Shown here: positions 51,154 to 61,103 of the stretch, one piece after another
Position numbering within the stretch: position 1 is the stretch's first letter
How the letters are laid out: every line of letters starts with the position of its first letter
Assembly (NCBI RefSeq): GCF_000737705.1
Contig: NZ_JPRH01000009.1
Location: 62,001 to 126,000 of the forward strand
DNA: 64,000 bases
Reading direction: 5' to 3'
Source of the DNA: Chryseobacterium soli
GTDB lineage: Bacteria > Bacteroidota > Bacteroidia > Flavobacteriales > Weeksellaceae
Position numbers and translations under genes: made by a program
The notes under the pieces: generated by a model
The model's input: only the letters and a program-made list of their open reading frames with translations
What the model was told of the DNA's origin: nothing
Database searches by the model: none

Positions 51154-52257
51154 ATGAAGTATTACATTATTGCAGGAGAGGCTTCCGGAGATCTGCACGG
51201 AAGCAATTTAATGAAAGCGTTACAACAGAAAGATCCGGCTGCCGAGTTTAGATTCTGGGGTGGAGATCTTATGACCCAGCAGGGAGGAACATTGGTAAAA
51301 CATTACCGTGATCTGGCTTTTATGGGATTTCTGGAGGTTGCGATGAATTTAAAAACGATATTGAACAATATTAAATTCTGCAAAGAGGATATCAAAAAAA
51401 ATAAACCGGATGTTTTAATTCTTGTTGATTATCCGGGATTCAATCTGAGAATAGCCAAGTTTGCGAAAGAACTGGGGATTAAGGTGGTCTACTACATTTC
51501 CCCACAACTCTGGGCCTGGAAAGAGGGCAGGGTCGAAATCATCAAAAAATATGTAGATGAAATGATGGTGATTCTTCCGTTTGAGGAAGAGTTCTATAAA
51601 AAGCATGGTGTGCATTCTCATTTTGTGGGTCATCCATTGCTTGATGCCATTTCAAATCTTCAGGACATCAGCATTGAAAACTTCAAAAAGGAACATGGTT
51701 TAAACGAAAAAGAAATCATTGCGCTTTTACCCGGTTCCCGAAAACAGGAAGTGGAAAAAATGCTTGAAATTATGCTTTCAGTGAGACCGCAATTTAAAGA
51801 TTACCAATTTGTGATTGCCGGTGCACCCAGTCTTCCCAAAGAATTTTACCAGAAATATGTGGACGACAATGTACATTTCGTTTCCAATAAAACGTATGAC
51901 CTGCTGAGGTGTTCAAAAGCTACCTTAGTGACTTCTGGAACGGCAACCTTAGAAACAGCATTGCTGGATATTCCAGAAGTGGTTTGCTACCGCGGAAGCA
52001 AAGTTTCTTATGCCATCGCAAAAAGGCTGGTGAAAAATATCAAATACATCTCATTGGTCAACCTGATCATGGATCGGGAAGTGGTGAAAGAACTCATTCA
52101 GAACGACCTGAATACTAAAAACCTGGTTGAAGAGCTTAAAAAAGTACTGAAAGGGGAGAAAAGAACTCAGGTACTAAAGGATTATGAGCTTTTAAGAGAA
52201 AAACTCGGTGGAAAAGGAGCCAGTGATCATGCTGCTGAGGTGATTTTAAAAGTTTAA
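51154..52257 (+). CDS. lpxB: lipid-A-disaccharide synthase
   Basis: Joins UDP-2,3-diacylglucosamine to lipid X, giving the lipid A disaccharide; peripheral membrane GT-B enzyme. The 367-residue protein opens MKYYIIAGEASGDLHGSNL, the family signature, and has the donor-site LPGSRKQEVEKML and the segment VTSGTATLETALLDIPEVV. The frame is open to 51130 upstream, but the ATG at 51154 gives the normal N-terminus. waaA, the next enzyme of the pathway but one, lies 35 kb away in this window. Confidence 0.95.
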   Translation: MKYYIIAGEASGDLHGSNLMKALQQKDPAAEFRFWGGDLMTQQGGTLVKHYRDLAFMGFLEVAMNLKTILNNIKFCKEDIKKNKPDVLILVDYPGFNLRIAKFAKELGIKVVYYISPQLWAWKEGRVEIIKKYVDEMMVILPFEEEFYKKHGVHSHFVGHPLLDAISNLQDISIENFKKEHGLNEKEIIALLPGSRKQEVEKMLEIMLSVRPQFKDYQFVIAGAPSLPKEFYQKYVDDNVHFVSNKTYDLLRCSKATLVTSGTATLETALLDIPEVVCYRGSKVSYAIAKRLVKNIKYISLVNLIMDREVVKELIQNDLNTKNLVEELKKVLKGEKRTQVLKDYELLREKLGGKGASDHAAEVILKV

Positions 52258-52391
52258 TGAGAATTCGATTTTTATAGGAAAAAATCACGCGTTCAATTAT
52301 CTGGTTTACAGTGAAAATTATTTTTAACCTGCAAATTCAGTGATATTCAGTTAGCAGATAATTGATTATTTTGAGGAGAAAATAATTACAG

Positions 52392-54161
52392 TTGAGTAAA
52401 CAGCCTCTTCTTATTCTGACCCTCTGTTTTATTCTTGGAATTTTCTTTCAGGATCATTTCTTATTGAGTAATATCCCAATTTATATAATTTGTGGGCTTT
52501 GTTTGCTCATTCTCCTGTCAAGTTTTTTTCATTCTTATTTTTTATTTAGATTGAGACCTGTACTCTTAGGTATATTATTTTTTGGAGCCGGAATAACACT
52601 TCATTCTTTCAATATTTCTACATCAAAAGACAGTCGGATTTCCGATCGGAAAATTATTATTTTTAAAATTTCAAAAAAATTAAATTCAACTGAAAAAAAT
52701 AAAAAATATGAAGTAATTGTTCAGGATGGGAAAGAAGCTTTGAATGCAATTTTACAGACTCCAAAGAATGGTAAGGAGCTTGATTTTAATCATTATTACA
52801 AGGCAGAAGCCTACATTTCTATACCCAAACATCCCCAATATGATTTTCAGTTTGATTACGCCAAATATCTGCAGCGTAAGCACATAAACTCTCAATATTA
52901 TATCAGTGGAGACTTATCTTCTACACTAAGAAATGATTTGAATGTAAGTGAAAAGATGGCTCAAAAAAGGATGGAACTGCTTCAGAAAATCGATGCTATG
53001 AAAATGTCTATTCGAAGCCGGGATTTTTTAAAAGGTATTATTCTGGCGGACAGAACCGAAATGGACAGCAATACCGTACAGGATTTTAACAGATCAGGTC
53101 TTGTTCATTTTTTGGCGATTTCAGGAACTCATATTGTTGTTATTTTCGGATTGTTTTACTTTCTTTTGACTCAAATATTGCCTTTGAAGTTCAGAAAATA
53201 TGCGGTCATTACCAGTCTCATTTTCATATGGCTTTTTACTCTATTTATTGGGTTGGGGAATTCCGTATTGCGTTCCTGTATTATGTTGAGTGTATACTTT
53301 ATGTACCAGTTGTTGCAGCGTAAACCGGATTTGCTTCACTCCCTGGCGTTGTCGGCATTCATCATTCTGATTTTCGATACAAATCAGATTTTTGATGTAG
53401 GATTTCAGTTAAGTTTTGCAGCAGTATTAGGAATTTTTTGGCTGAATCAACCCATTTTAAACTATTTCCCCAGACAGGATAATTATTTGAAAAAACTTCT
53501 TTTTAATACCGTTTCAATTTCCATTGCTGCTCAGGTGGCAACGCTACCTTTAGTCTTATATTATTTTCACCAGTTTTCTTTTATTTCAATTCTTGCCAAC
53601 TTCTTTATCGTTCCGTTTTCAGAAATTATTATTGTATTTTCTTTTTTAATGACCACACTGGTAGCATTCAATATTGATTTCAGTTTGATCAATGGGGTGT
53701 ATGATTTTATTATTCAGGTTTTATTGACTTGTATTCACTGGTTTGCGGATGCAGATATTTTGTTTTTTGAAAATATACCCATGAATCTGGTGGAGGTTTT
53801 ATCCATAGCTGTAGTGATCTACCTGCTGAGGTTTGTAATTTTGAGGGTAAACCTTAAAAATTCTGCGAGATTGATAATGGCAGTTTTTGTTTTTATATTG
53901 GTTAGAATAAGCTTTACAATTTATGAAAACAGAAAGGAAGAAGTTCTGTTTCATAGCTTTAGTAAAAGTAAAGTGTTTTCAGTGAAGGAAGGGAATGAGG
54001 CCTGCTTTTGGATTGAAGAAAATTCAGAAAAAGATAAGGTAGTACGATTTATTATCAATCCATACCGGGCTGCAAGAAGGCTCAAGAGGATTGAAATAAA
54101 AACCTTGCCAAAGACGGCTCAAAAGGCGGTGTATAATGGCAAACTTTACAATATAAATTAA
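52392..54161 (+). CDS. comEC: ComEC/Rec2 competence-type DNA uptake channel
   Basis: Polytopic inner-membrane protein of 589 residues. Two or three N-terminal helices are followed by a DUF4131/OB-like domain (about 90-180) and the Competence domain of about seven helices, with LVHFLAISGTHIVVIFGLFY and GNSVLRSCIMLSVYF. The C-terminal metallo-beta-lactamase domain of Gram-positive ComEC is absent, as is usual in Bacteroidota. It should pass single-stranded DNA during transformation. The start is TTG at 52392 (gives MSKQPLLILTL); an AGGAG lies a little upstream. The 134-bp gap before it shows nothing else. Confidence 0.88.
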   Translation: MSKQPLLILTLCFILGIFFQDHFLLSNIPIYIICGLCLLILLSSFFHSYFLFRLRPVLLGILFFGAGITLHSFNISTSKDSRISDRKIIIFKISKKLNSTEKNKKYEVIVQDGKEALNAILQTPKNGKELDFNHYYKAEAYISIPKHPQYDFQFDYAKYLQRKHINSQYYISGDLSSTLRNDLNVSEKMAQKRMELLQKIDAMKMSIRSRDFLKGIILADRTEMDSNTVQDFNRSGLVHFLAISGTHIVVIFGLFYFLLTQILPLKFRKYAVITSLIFIWLFTLFIGLGNSVLRSCIMLSVYFMYQLLQRKPDLLHSLALSAFIILIFDTNQIFDVGFQLSFAAVLGIFWLNQPILNYFPRQDNYLKKLLFNTVSISIAAQVATLPLVLYYFHQFSFISILANFFIVPFSEIIIVFSFLMTTLVAFNIDFSLINGVYDFIIQVLLTCIHWFADADILFFENIPMNLVEVLSIAVVIYLLRFVILRVNLKNSARLIMAVFVFILVRISFTIYENRKEEVLFHSFSKSKVFSVKEGNEACFWIEENSEKDKVVRFIINPYRAARRLKRIEIKTLPKTAQKAVYNGKLYNIN

Positions 54162-54253
54162 TTGTTAATTTTTTTTATTTTTCCCGTATCTACAACGTTT
54201 TGAGCTCTTATTTAGAAAGGTTACAAACTAACTAATTGTGAGATTTCTCACTT

Positions 54254-54282
54254 TTTGATATTGTTAACATTTCTTAATTTTG
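54254..54282 (+). promoter_or_regulatory. promoter of sdhCAB: TTTG-N17-TAATTTTG
   Basis: TTTG at 54254-54257 and TAATTTTG at 54275-54282 with a 17-bp spacer, 24 bp before the sdhC ATG. Confidence 0.68.
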
Positions 54283-54306
54283 TAGAAATTCAAATTTAAA
54301 CTTAAT

Positions 54307-54972
54307 ATGGCAGGTTTAACGAGTTCTACAATAGGTAGAAAATATGCGATGGCATTATCAGCTCTATTTTTGCTGATCTTTCTTATACTGCATTTGACGA
54401 CAAACTTATTATCGGTATTACCTAATCGAGATGTATTCAATACGGCATCAGATTTTATGGGCTATAATCCGTTTGTGCAGTTCTTAATGCAGCCTATTCT
54501 TGGTTTTGCAGTGATTTTCCATTTTATTATGGGGTTTGTACTGGAAATTAAGAATAACAAAGCGCGTCCGGTTAAGTATGCGGCAAACAACGCTTCTGTG
54601 AATTCTTCATGGATGTCTAGAAATATGATTATTTCTGGTGCGGTTGTTTTAGCTTTCTTGGCGCTTCACTTTTATGATTTCTGGTTACATGAAATTAATT
54701 ACAAGTATGTGGAAAGGCTTGCTCCTGATGCAGAACGTTTTTGGCCGGAACTGCATGAAAAGTTTGCTGATATCTGGAGGGTGGCTATCTATGTGATTGC
54801 TTTTGTTTTATTAGGATTACACTTAGCTCACGGATTTCAGTCTTCTTTCCAGTCAATTGGTGCAAGGCATCCTAAATATACTCCGGTAATTAAAGCGTTT
54901 GGAAAGTGGTATGCTATCCTTATTCCTGCTGGATTTATTTTTATTGCAATTTATCATTTTATAACTCAATAA
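54307..54972 (+). CDS. sdhC: succinate dehydrogenase cytochrome b subunit
   Basis: Membrane anchor of complex II, 221 residues with five helices, of the single-subunit b558 type (B. subtilis/Wolinella-like). Candidate haem-ligand His residues lie in ILHLTTNLL, VIFHFIMGF, LHFYDFWLH and GLHLAHGFQSSFQ. It carries quinone and haem b and fixes SdhAB to the membrane. First gene of sdhC-sdhA-sdhB, with its own promoter. Confidence 0.94.
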   Translation: MAGLTSSTIGRKYAMALSALFLLIFLILHLTTNLLSVLPNRDVFNTASDFMGYNPFVQFLMQPILGFAVIFHFIMGFVLEIKNNKARPVKYAANNASVNSSWMSRNMIISGAVVLAFLALHFYDFWLHEINYKYVERLAPDAERFWPELHEKFADIWRVAIYVIAFVLLGLHLAHGFQSSFQSIGARHPKYTPVIKAFGKWYAILIPAGFIFIAIYHFITQ

Positions 54973-54987
54973 TATCAATATACTAAT

Positions 54988-57000
54988 ATGAGTAAGTTAG
55001 ATTCTAGAATTCCGGCTGGTCCTCTAAAGGACAAATGGAAAAATCATAAAGACCATATGAACCTTGTTGCACCAAACAACAGAGATAAGATTGATATTAT
55101 TGTTGTAGGTACAGGTTTGGCAGGAGGTTCTGCTGCGGCTACTTTGGCAGAGCAGGGATATAATGTAAAAGCATTCTGTTATCAGGATTCTCCAAGAAGA
55201 GCACACTCCATTGCAGCGCAGGGAGGTATCAATGCCGCTAAGAATTATCAAGGTGACGGTGACTCTACGTATAGACTATTCTACGATACCATCAAAGGTG
55301 GTGACTACAGAGCAAGAGAAGCAAACGTATACAGATTAGCTGAAGTATCTGCCAACATTATCGACCAGTGTGTTTCACAAGGTGTACCATTCGGAAGAGA
55401 TTACGGCGGCCAGTTAGATAACCGTTCATTTGGTGGAGTTCAGGTAAAAAGAACATTCTATGCTAAAGGACAAACAGGTCAGCAGTTATTATTAGGTGCT
55501 TATTCTTCTTTAAGCCGTCAAATCGGTAAGGGGAGAGTAAAAATGTATAACCGTCACGAAATGCTAGATCTAGTAATTGTAGACGGAAAAGCAAGAGGAA
55601 TTATCGCAAGAAATCTTGTAACAGGTGAGATTGAAAGACATTCTGCTCACGCTGTAGTGATTGCATCAGGAGGATACGGAAACGTATATTTCCTTTCTAC
55701 CAATGCAATGGGGTCAAACGTTTCTGCAGCTTGGAAGATTCACAAAAAAGGAGCATATTTTGCAAACCCTTGTTATGTGCAGATCCACCCAACTTGTATT
55801 CCTGTTCATGGAACACAGCAGTCTAAACTTACTCTGATGTCTGAATCATTAAGAAACTCAGGAAGAATCTGGGTTCCTAAGAAAATTGAAGATTCAGTTG
55901 CTATTAGAGAAGGGAAATTAAGACCTGAAAACATTAAAGAAGAAGATAGAGATTACTATTTAGAAAGAAGATATCCTGCATTCGGAAACTTAGTTCCTCG
56001 TGACGTTGCGTCTAGAGCGGGTAAAGAAAGATGTGATGCCGGTTTCGGAATTGAAAATAACGAAACTAAAGAAGGAGTTTACTTAGATTTCTCTACAGAA
56101 ATCATCAAAAAAGGGAAAGAAGCTGCTATTGAAAAGCATATTCATAATCCTAGTGATCAGCAAATTTACGACCTCGGAAAAGCTTGGATTGAAGAAAAAT
56201 ACGGTAACTTATTTGTAATGTACGAAAAGATTACTGCTGATGATCCTTACAAAACTCCAATGAAGATTTATCCTGCAGTTCACTATACGATGGGTGGTGT
56301 TTGGGTTGATTATAACCTTCAGTCTACTATCCCTGGATGTTTCGTAATTGGTGAAGCTAACTTCTCAGACCACGGAGCAAACAGACTTGGGGCTTCTGCA
56401 TTGATGCAAGGTCTTGCAGACGGATATTTCGTACTTCCTTATACCATTGCAGATTATCTTTCTGCAGATATCAGAACTGGAGCTATTCCTACAGATTCAG
56501 CTGATTTTGCTGAAGCTGAAAAAGGAATTAAAGATAAAATCAATTTCTTCTTAAATAACAAAGGAACTCATTCTGTAGACCACTTCCACAAGCAATTAGG
56601 ACACATTATGTGGAATAAAGTAGGAATGGGAAGAACTCCTGAAGGATTAAGAGAGGCGATCAGCGAAATTGAAGAAGTGAAAAATGATTTCTGGAAAAAC
56701 GTAAAAGTTCCTGGAGATGTAGAAGGTATGAACACTGAGCTTGAAAAAGCATTCAGAGTAGCAGACTTTATTGAACTTGGACAATTAATGGCTATCGATG
56801 CATTACACAGAAATGAATCTTGTGGTGGACATTTCAGAGAAGATCACGCAACTCCGGAAGGGGAAGCAGAAAGAGATGACGTTAACTTCAAATATGTAGG
56901 AGCCTGGGAATATCGAGGTGATGATATCAAACAGGAAGTTCTGCATAAAGAAGATCTTATTTATGAAAACATCGAAGTTAAAGCGAGAAGTTACAAATAA
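54988..57000 (+). CDS. sdhA: succinate dehydrogenase / fumarate reductase flavoprotein subunit
   Basis: Catalytic subunit of complex II, 670 residues. FAD-binding GTGLAGGSAAATLAEQGY is near residues 42-59, the covalent-FAD His is in RRAHSIAAQGGINAAKN and the active-site stretches include HPTCIPVHG and the capping-domain Arg in SRAGKERCD. It oxidises succinate to fumarate (or the reverse) and passes electrons to SdhB. The start is 15 bp after sdhC. Confidence 0.97.
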   Translation: MSKLDSRIPAGPLKDKWKNHKDHMNLVAPNNRDKIDIIVVGTGLAGGSAAATLAEQGYNVKAFCYQDSPRRAHSIAAQGGINAAKNYQGDGDSTYRLFYDTIKGGDYRAREANVYRLAEVSANIIDQCVSQGVPFGRDYGGQLDNRSFGGVQVKRTFYAKGQTGQQLLLGAYSSLSRQIGKGRVKMYNRHEMLDLVIVDGKARGIIARNLVTGEIERHSAHAVVIASGGYGNVYFLSTNAMGSNVSAAWKIHKKGAYFANPCYVQIHPTCIPVHGTQQSKLTLMSESLRNSGRIWVPKKIEDSVAIREGKLRPENIKEEDRDYYLERRYPAFGNLVPRDVASRAGKERCDAGFGIENNETKEGVYLDFSTEIIKKGKEAAIEKHIHNPSDQQIYDLGKAWIEEKYGNLFVMYEKITADDPYKTPMKIYPAVHYTMGGVWVDYNLQSTIPGCFVIGEANFSDHGANRLGASALMQGLADGYFVLPYTIADYLSADIRTGAIPTDSADFAEAEKGIKDKINFFLNNKGTHSVDHFHKQLGHIMWNKVGMGRTPEGLREAISEIEEVKNDFWKNVKVPGDVEGMNTELEKAFRVADFIELGQLMAIDALHRNESCGGHFREDHATPEGEAERDDVNFKYVGAWEYRGDDIKQEVLHKEDLIYENIEVKARSYK

Positions 57001-57024
57001 TCTCCAACCTATAAATATAAAATT

Positions 57025-57792
57025 ATGAGTGCAAAAAAAGGCCTTCATCTTACGCTGAAAATTTGGAGACAAAAAAATAGTAAAACCAAAGGTCAGTTTG
57101 AGACCTATAAAATATCGGATGTTTCTACAGATTCTTCATTCTTAGAAATGCTGGACATCCTTAATGAAAACTTAATTAACGAGGGAAAAGAACCTATCGC
57201 TTTCGACCACGACTGTCGTGAAGGAATTTGCGGGATGTGTTCTCTTTACATCAATGGTAGAGCTCACGGTCCGGATACGGGGATTACAACTTGTCAGTTG
57301 CACATGAGAATGTTCAAAGACGGTGAAACGATCGTTATCGAGCCTTGGAGAAGCGCTGCTTTCCCGGTTATTAAAGACTTGATGGTGGACAGAAGTGCTT
57401 TCGACAGAGTAATGGCTGCGGGTGGTTTCATTTCTGTGAATACATCAGGAAATACATTAGATGCTAATGCTATTCCGGTTCCTAAAGAAGATGCAGACAA
57501 AGCAATGGATGCTGCGGCTTGTATCGGATGTGGAGCTTGTGTGGCTACCTGTAAAAACGGATCTGCAATGCTGTTTGTTGGAGCTAAAGTTTCTCAGTTT
57601 GCATTATTGCCGCAAGGTAGAGTGGAAGCGAAAAGAAGAGTTCTGAGCATGGTGCAGGCTATGGATGATGAAGGATTCGGTAACTGTTCAAATACAGGTG
57701 CATGTGAAGTAGAATGTCCGAAAGGAATTTCTCTTGAAAACATCGCCAGAATGAACAGAGAATACATGGCAGCTCTTGTAGATAAAGGATAA
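57025..57792 (+). CDS. sdhB: succinate dehydrogenase iron-sulfur subunit
   Basis: 255-residue electron-transfer subunit with three clusters. CREGICGMC plus a later Cys (TTCQLHM) bind 2Fe-2S; CIGCGACVATC binds 4Fe-4S; CSNTGACEVECPKGI binds 3Fe-4S. It links the flavin of SdhA to quinone at SdhC. Last gene of the operon, followed by a strong terminator. Confidence 0.96.
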   Translation: MSAKKGLHLTLKIWRQKNSKTKGQFETYKISDVSTDSSFLEMLDILNENLINEGKEPIAFDHDCREGICGMCSLYINGRAHGPDTGITTCQLHMRMFKDGETIVIEPWRSAAFPVIKDLMVDRSAFDRVMAAGGFISVNTSGNTLDANAIPVPKEDADKAMDAAACIGCGACVATCKNGSAMLFVGAKVSQFALLPQGRVEAKRRVLSMVQAMDDEGFGNCSNTGACEVECPKGISLENIARMNREYMAALVDKG

Positions 57793-57810
57793 AATTGATT
57801 GAAATACATA

Positions 57811-57846
57811 AAAAAAATCGTCTCCTTAACGGATGACGATTTTTTT
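57811..57846 (+). terminator. rho-independent terminator of sdhCAB
   Basis: Stem AAAAAAATCGTC / GACGATTTTTTT with an inner TCC/GGA pair and a T run. Confidence 0.9.
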
Positions 57847-57901
57847 AGTTAAATCTTTCATAAAAAGTCCTATTAAATTGTATTTAGTATATTGAAAAAC
57901 T

Positions 57902-57909
57902 TATTTTTG
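57902..57909 (+). promoter_or_regulatory. -7 box TATTTTTG for the thioredoxin-fold lipoprotein gene
   Basis: Exact TAnnTTTG, 19 bp before the ATG at 57929; ATTG 21 bp upstream may be a weak -33 element. Confidence 0.5.
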
Positions 57910-57928
57910 TTTAATTATAAAATTCAAA

Positions 57929-59497
<1,569 letters not shown>

Positions 59498-59516
59498 TAA
59501 ACTTTAACATAGAGGA

Positions 59517-59546
59517 AAACCTTGTCTTCGGATAAGGTTTTTTTTT
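59517..59546 (+). terminator. rho-independent terminator with UUCG loop
   Basis: Stem AAACCTTGTC / GATAAGGTTT (one G-T pair) closed by C-TTCG-G, then a run of T. Confidence 0.9.
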
Positions 59547-59550
59547 GTTG

Positions 59551-59558
59551 TATTTTTG
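59551..59558 (+). promoter_or_regulatory. -7 box TATTTTTG for the rlmD transcript
   Basis: Exact TAnnTTTG; its G lies 5 bp before an ATG (59563) that opens a 28-codon leader frame, and about 100 bp before rlmD. Confidence 0.55.
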
Positions 59559-59562
59559 CGAA

Positions 59563-59649
59563 ATGAAACCGGAAGGTTTCATTCAGTTATATAGAAAAAA
59601 TAGAATTACGGATGAAACCGAAAGGTTCCTCCGCCTTATAGAAAAATAA
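59563..59649 (+). other. possible leaderless upstream reading frame (28 codons) before rlmD
   Basis: Frame MKPEGFIQLYRKNRITDETE-RFLRLIEK, ending 10 bp before the rlmD ATG and out of frame with it. Its ATG is spaced from the -7 box exactly as at two other predicted leaderless genes here (25437, 39495). It overlaps the two hairpins. May be chance. Confidence 0.3.
59565..59629 (+). promoter_or_regulatory. two GNRA-loop hairpins in the rlmD leader
   Basis: GAAACC-GGAA-GGTTTC at 59565-59580 and GAAACC-GAAA-GGTTCC at 59614-59629 (one mismatch), 49 bp apart. They are part of a roughly 49-bp imperfect tandem duplication that also repeats ATAGAAAAA and AATT-CGG. Confidence 0.6.
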
Positions 59650-59659
59650 AAAATTCCGG

Positions 59660-61066
59660 ATGAAAAAGAAGAAAGATATCATTCTTGAAAATATCAAGTT
59701 GTTTACTGCAGGAGCTAAAGGAGTAGCAATTGGAAAGACTGAAGATGGAAAAACCGTATTGGTTTCAGGAGCAATTCCAGGAGATGTGGTGAATGCCAGA
59801 GTAAAAAAATCTAAGTCCAAATACTATGAAGCTGAAACGGTAGAAGTATTGGAAAAATCTCCTTACAGAGTGGAACCTAAATGTATTCATTTTGGAACTT
59901 GTGGAGGATGCAAATGGCAAAATATGAGCTATGAGAAACAGCTCGACGTTAAACAGGAAGAAGTATACAATAACATCAAAAGAATCGGCGGAATCGATGA
60001 TTTTGAAACCATACCTATTTTAGGAGCTGCCGAACAGTATTTTTACAGAAACAAAATGGAATTCTCATTCTCCAATGCGAGATGGCTTACCAAATATGAA
60101 ATAAGCTCAGAAGAAAATTTTGGAAGCAAAGATGCCTTAGGGTTTCATATTCCGGGAATGTGGAGTAAGATTCTGGATCTTAAAGAATGTTTTCTTCAGG
60201 AAGATCCATCAAATGCAATCCGTTTGGCCGTGAAAAAATTTGGGGTAGATAATGGATTGGACTTCTTTGACGTTAAAAATCAGGAAGGATTCCTGAGAAC
60301 TTTAATGATGAGACAGAACTCTCAAGGAGAATGGATGGTGTTGTTCCAGTTATACAGAGAAGAAAAAGCTAACAGAATAAAGCTTTTTGATTATTTACTT
60401 GAAAATTTCCCACAGATAAAAACATTGGTATACGCCATCAATCCTAAGCAGAATGATTCTATTTATGATTTGAATGTCAATACCTATTTTGGAGAAGGAT
60501 TTTTGATGGAAGAAATGGATGGGCTTAAATTTAAAATAGGACCAAAATCATTTTTCCAGACGAATTATAAGCAGGCTTTGGAACTGTATAGAAAAACATT
60601 GGAGTTTGCAGACTTGAAAGGAGATGAAGTGGTGTATGATCTATATACAGGAACAGGAACCATTGCTCAGTATGTGGCAAGAAATGCAAAGCATGTTATT
60701 GGAATTGAATCGGTTCAGGAAGCGATAGACGCCGCGATTGAACATGCTGAATTAAATGGCCTTACCAATACAACATTCTATTGTGGAGATATGAAGAACG
60801 TGTTTAATGATGAGTTTCTTGAAAACCATCCTAAAGCAGACGTTTTAATTACCGATCCGCCAAGAGACGGAATGCACCAGAAGGTTGTAGAACAAATCCT
60901 GAAACTGGCTCCTGAAAAAGTAGTGTATGTGAGCTGTAATTCAGCAACACAGGCTAGGGATTTGGCATTGATGAAAGATCATTATACTTTGGTGAAAATC
61001 TTACCGGTAGACATGTTCCCGCAGACTCATCATGTTGAAAACATTGCTTTATTGATTAAAAAATAA
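59660..61066 (+). CDS. rlmD: 23S rRNA (uracil-5-)-methyltransferase RlmD
   Basis: Makes m5U at position 1939 of 23S rRNA (E. coli numbering), using SAM. The 468-residue protein has an N-terminal TRAM domain (about 1-65), 4Fe-4S cysteines in CIHFGTCGGCKW and FLQ-side sequence KECFLQ, SAM motif VYDLYTGTGTIAQYVA, DPPRDGMHQK and the catalytic Cys in VYVSCNSATQARDL. The ATG at 59660 is the third ATG of a repeated leader. TrmA/RlmC-type relatives exist, but the Fe-S cluster plus TRAM point to the RlmD/RlmCD group. Confidence 0.9.
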   Translation: MKKKKDIILENIKLFTAGAKGVAIGKTEDGKTVLVSGAIPGDVVNARVKKSKSKYYEAETVEVLEKSPYRVEPKCIHFGTCGGCKWQNMSYEKQLDVKQEEVYNNIKRIGGIDDFETIPILGAAEQYFYRNKMEFSFSNARWLTKYEISSEENFGSKDALGFHIPGMWSKILDLKECFLQEDPSNAIRLAVKKFGVDNGLDFFDVKNQEGFLRTLMMRQNSQGEWMVLFQLYREEKANRIKLFDYLLENFPQIKTLVYAINPKQNDSIYDLNVNTYFGEGFLMEEMDGLKFKIGPKSFFQTNYKQALELYRKTLEFADLKGDEVVYDLYTGTGTIAQYVARNAKHVIGIESVQEAIDAAIEHAELNGLTNTTFYCGDMKNVFNDEFLENHPKADVLITDPPRDGMHQKVVEQILKLAPEKVVYVSCNSATQARDLALMKDHYTLVKILPVDMFPQTHHVENIALLIKK

Positions 61067-61103
61067 TTTAATTAAATTTGAAACTAATAATCAGAAAAAT
61101 TTA

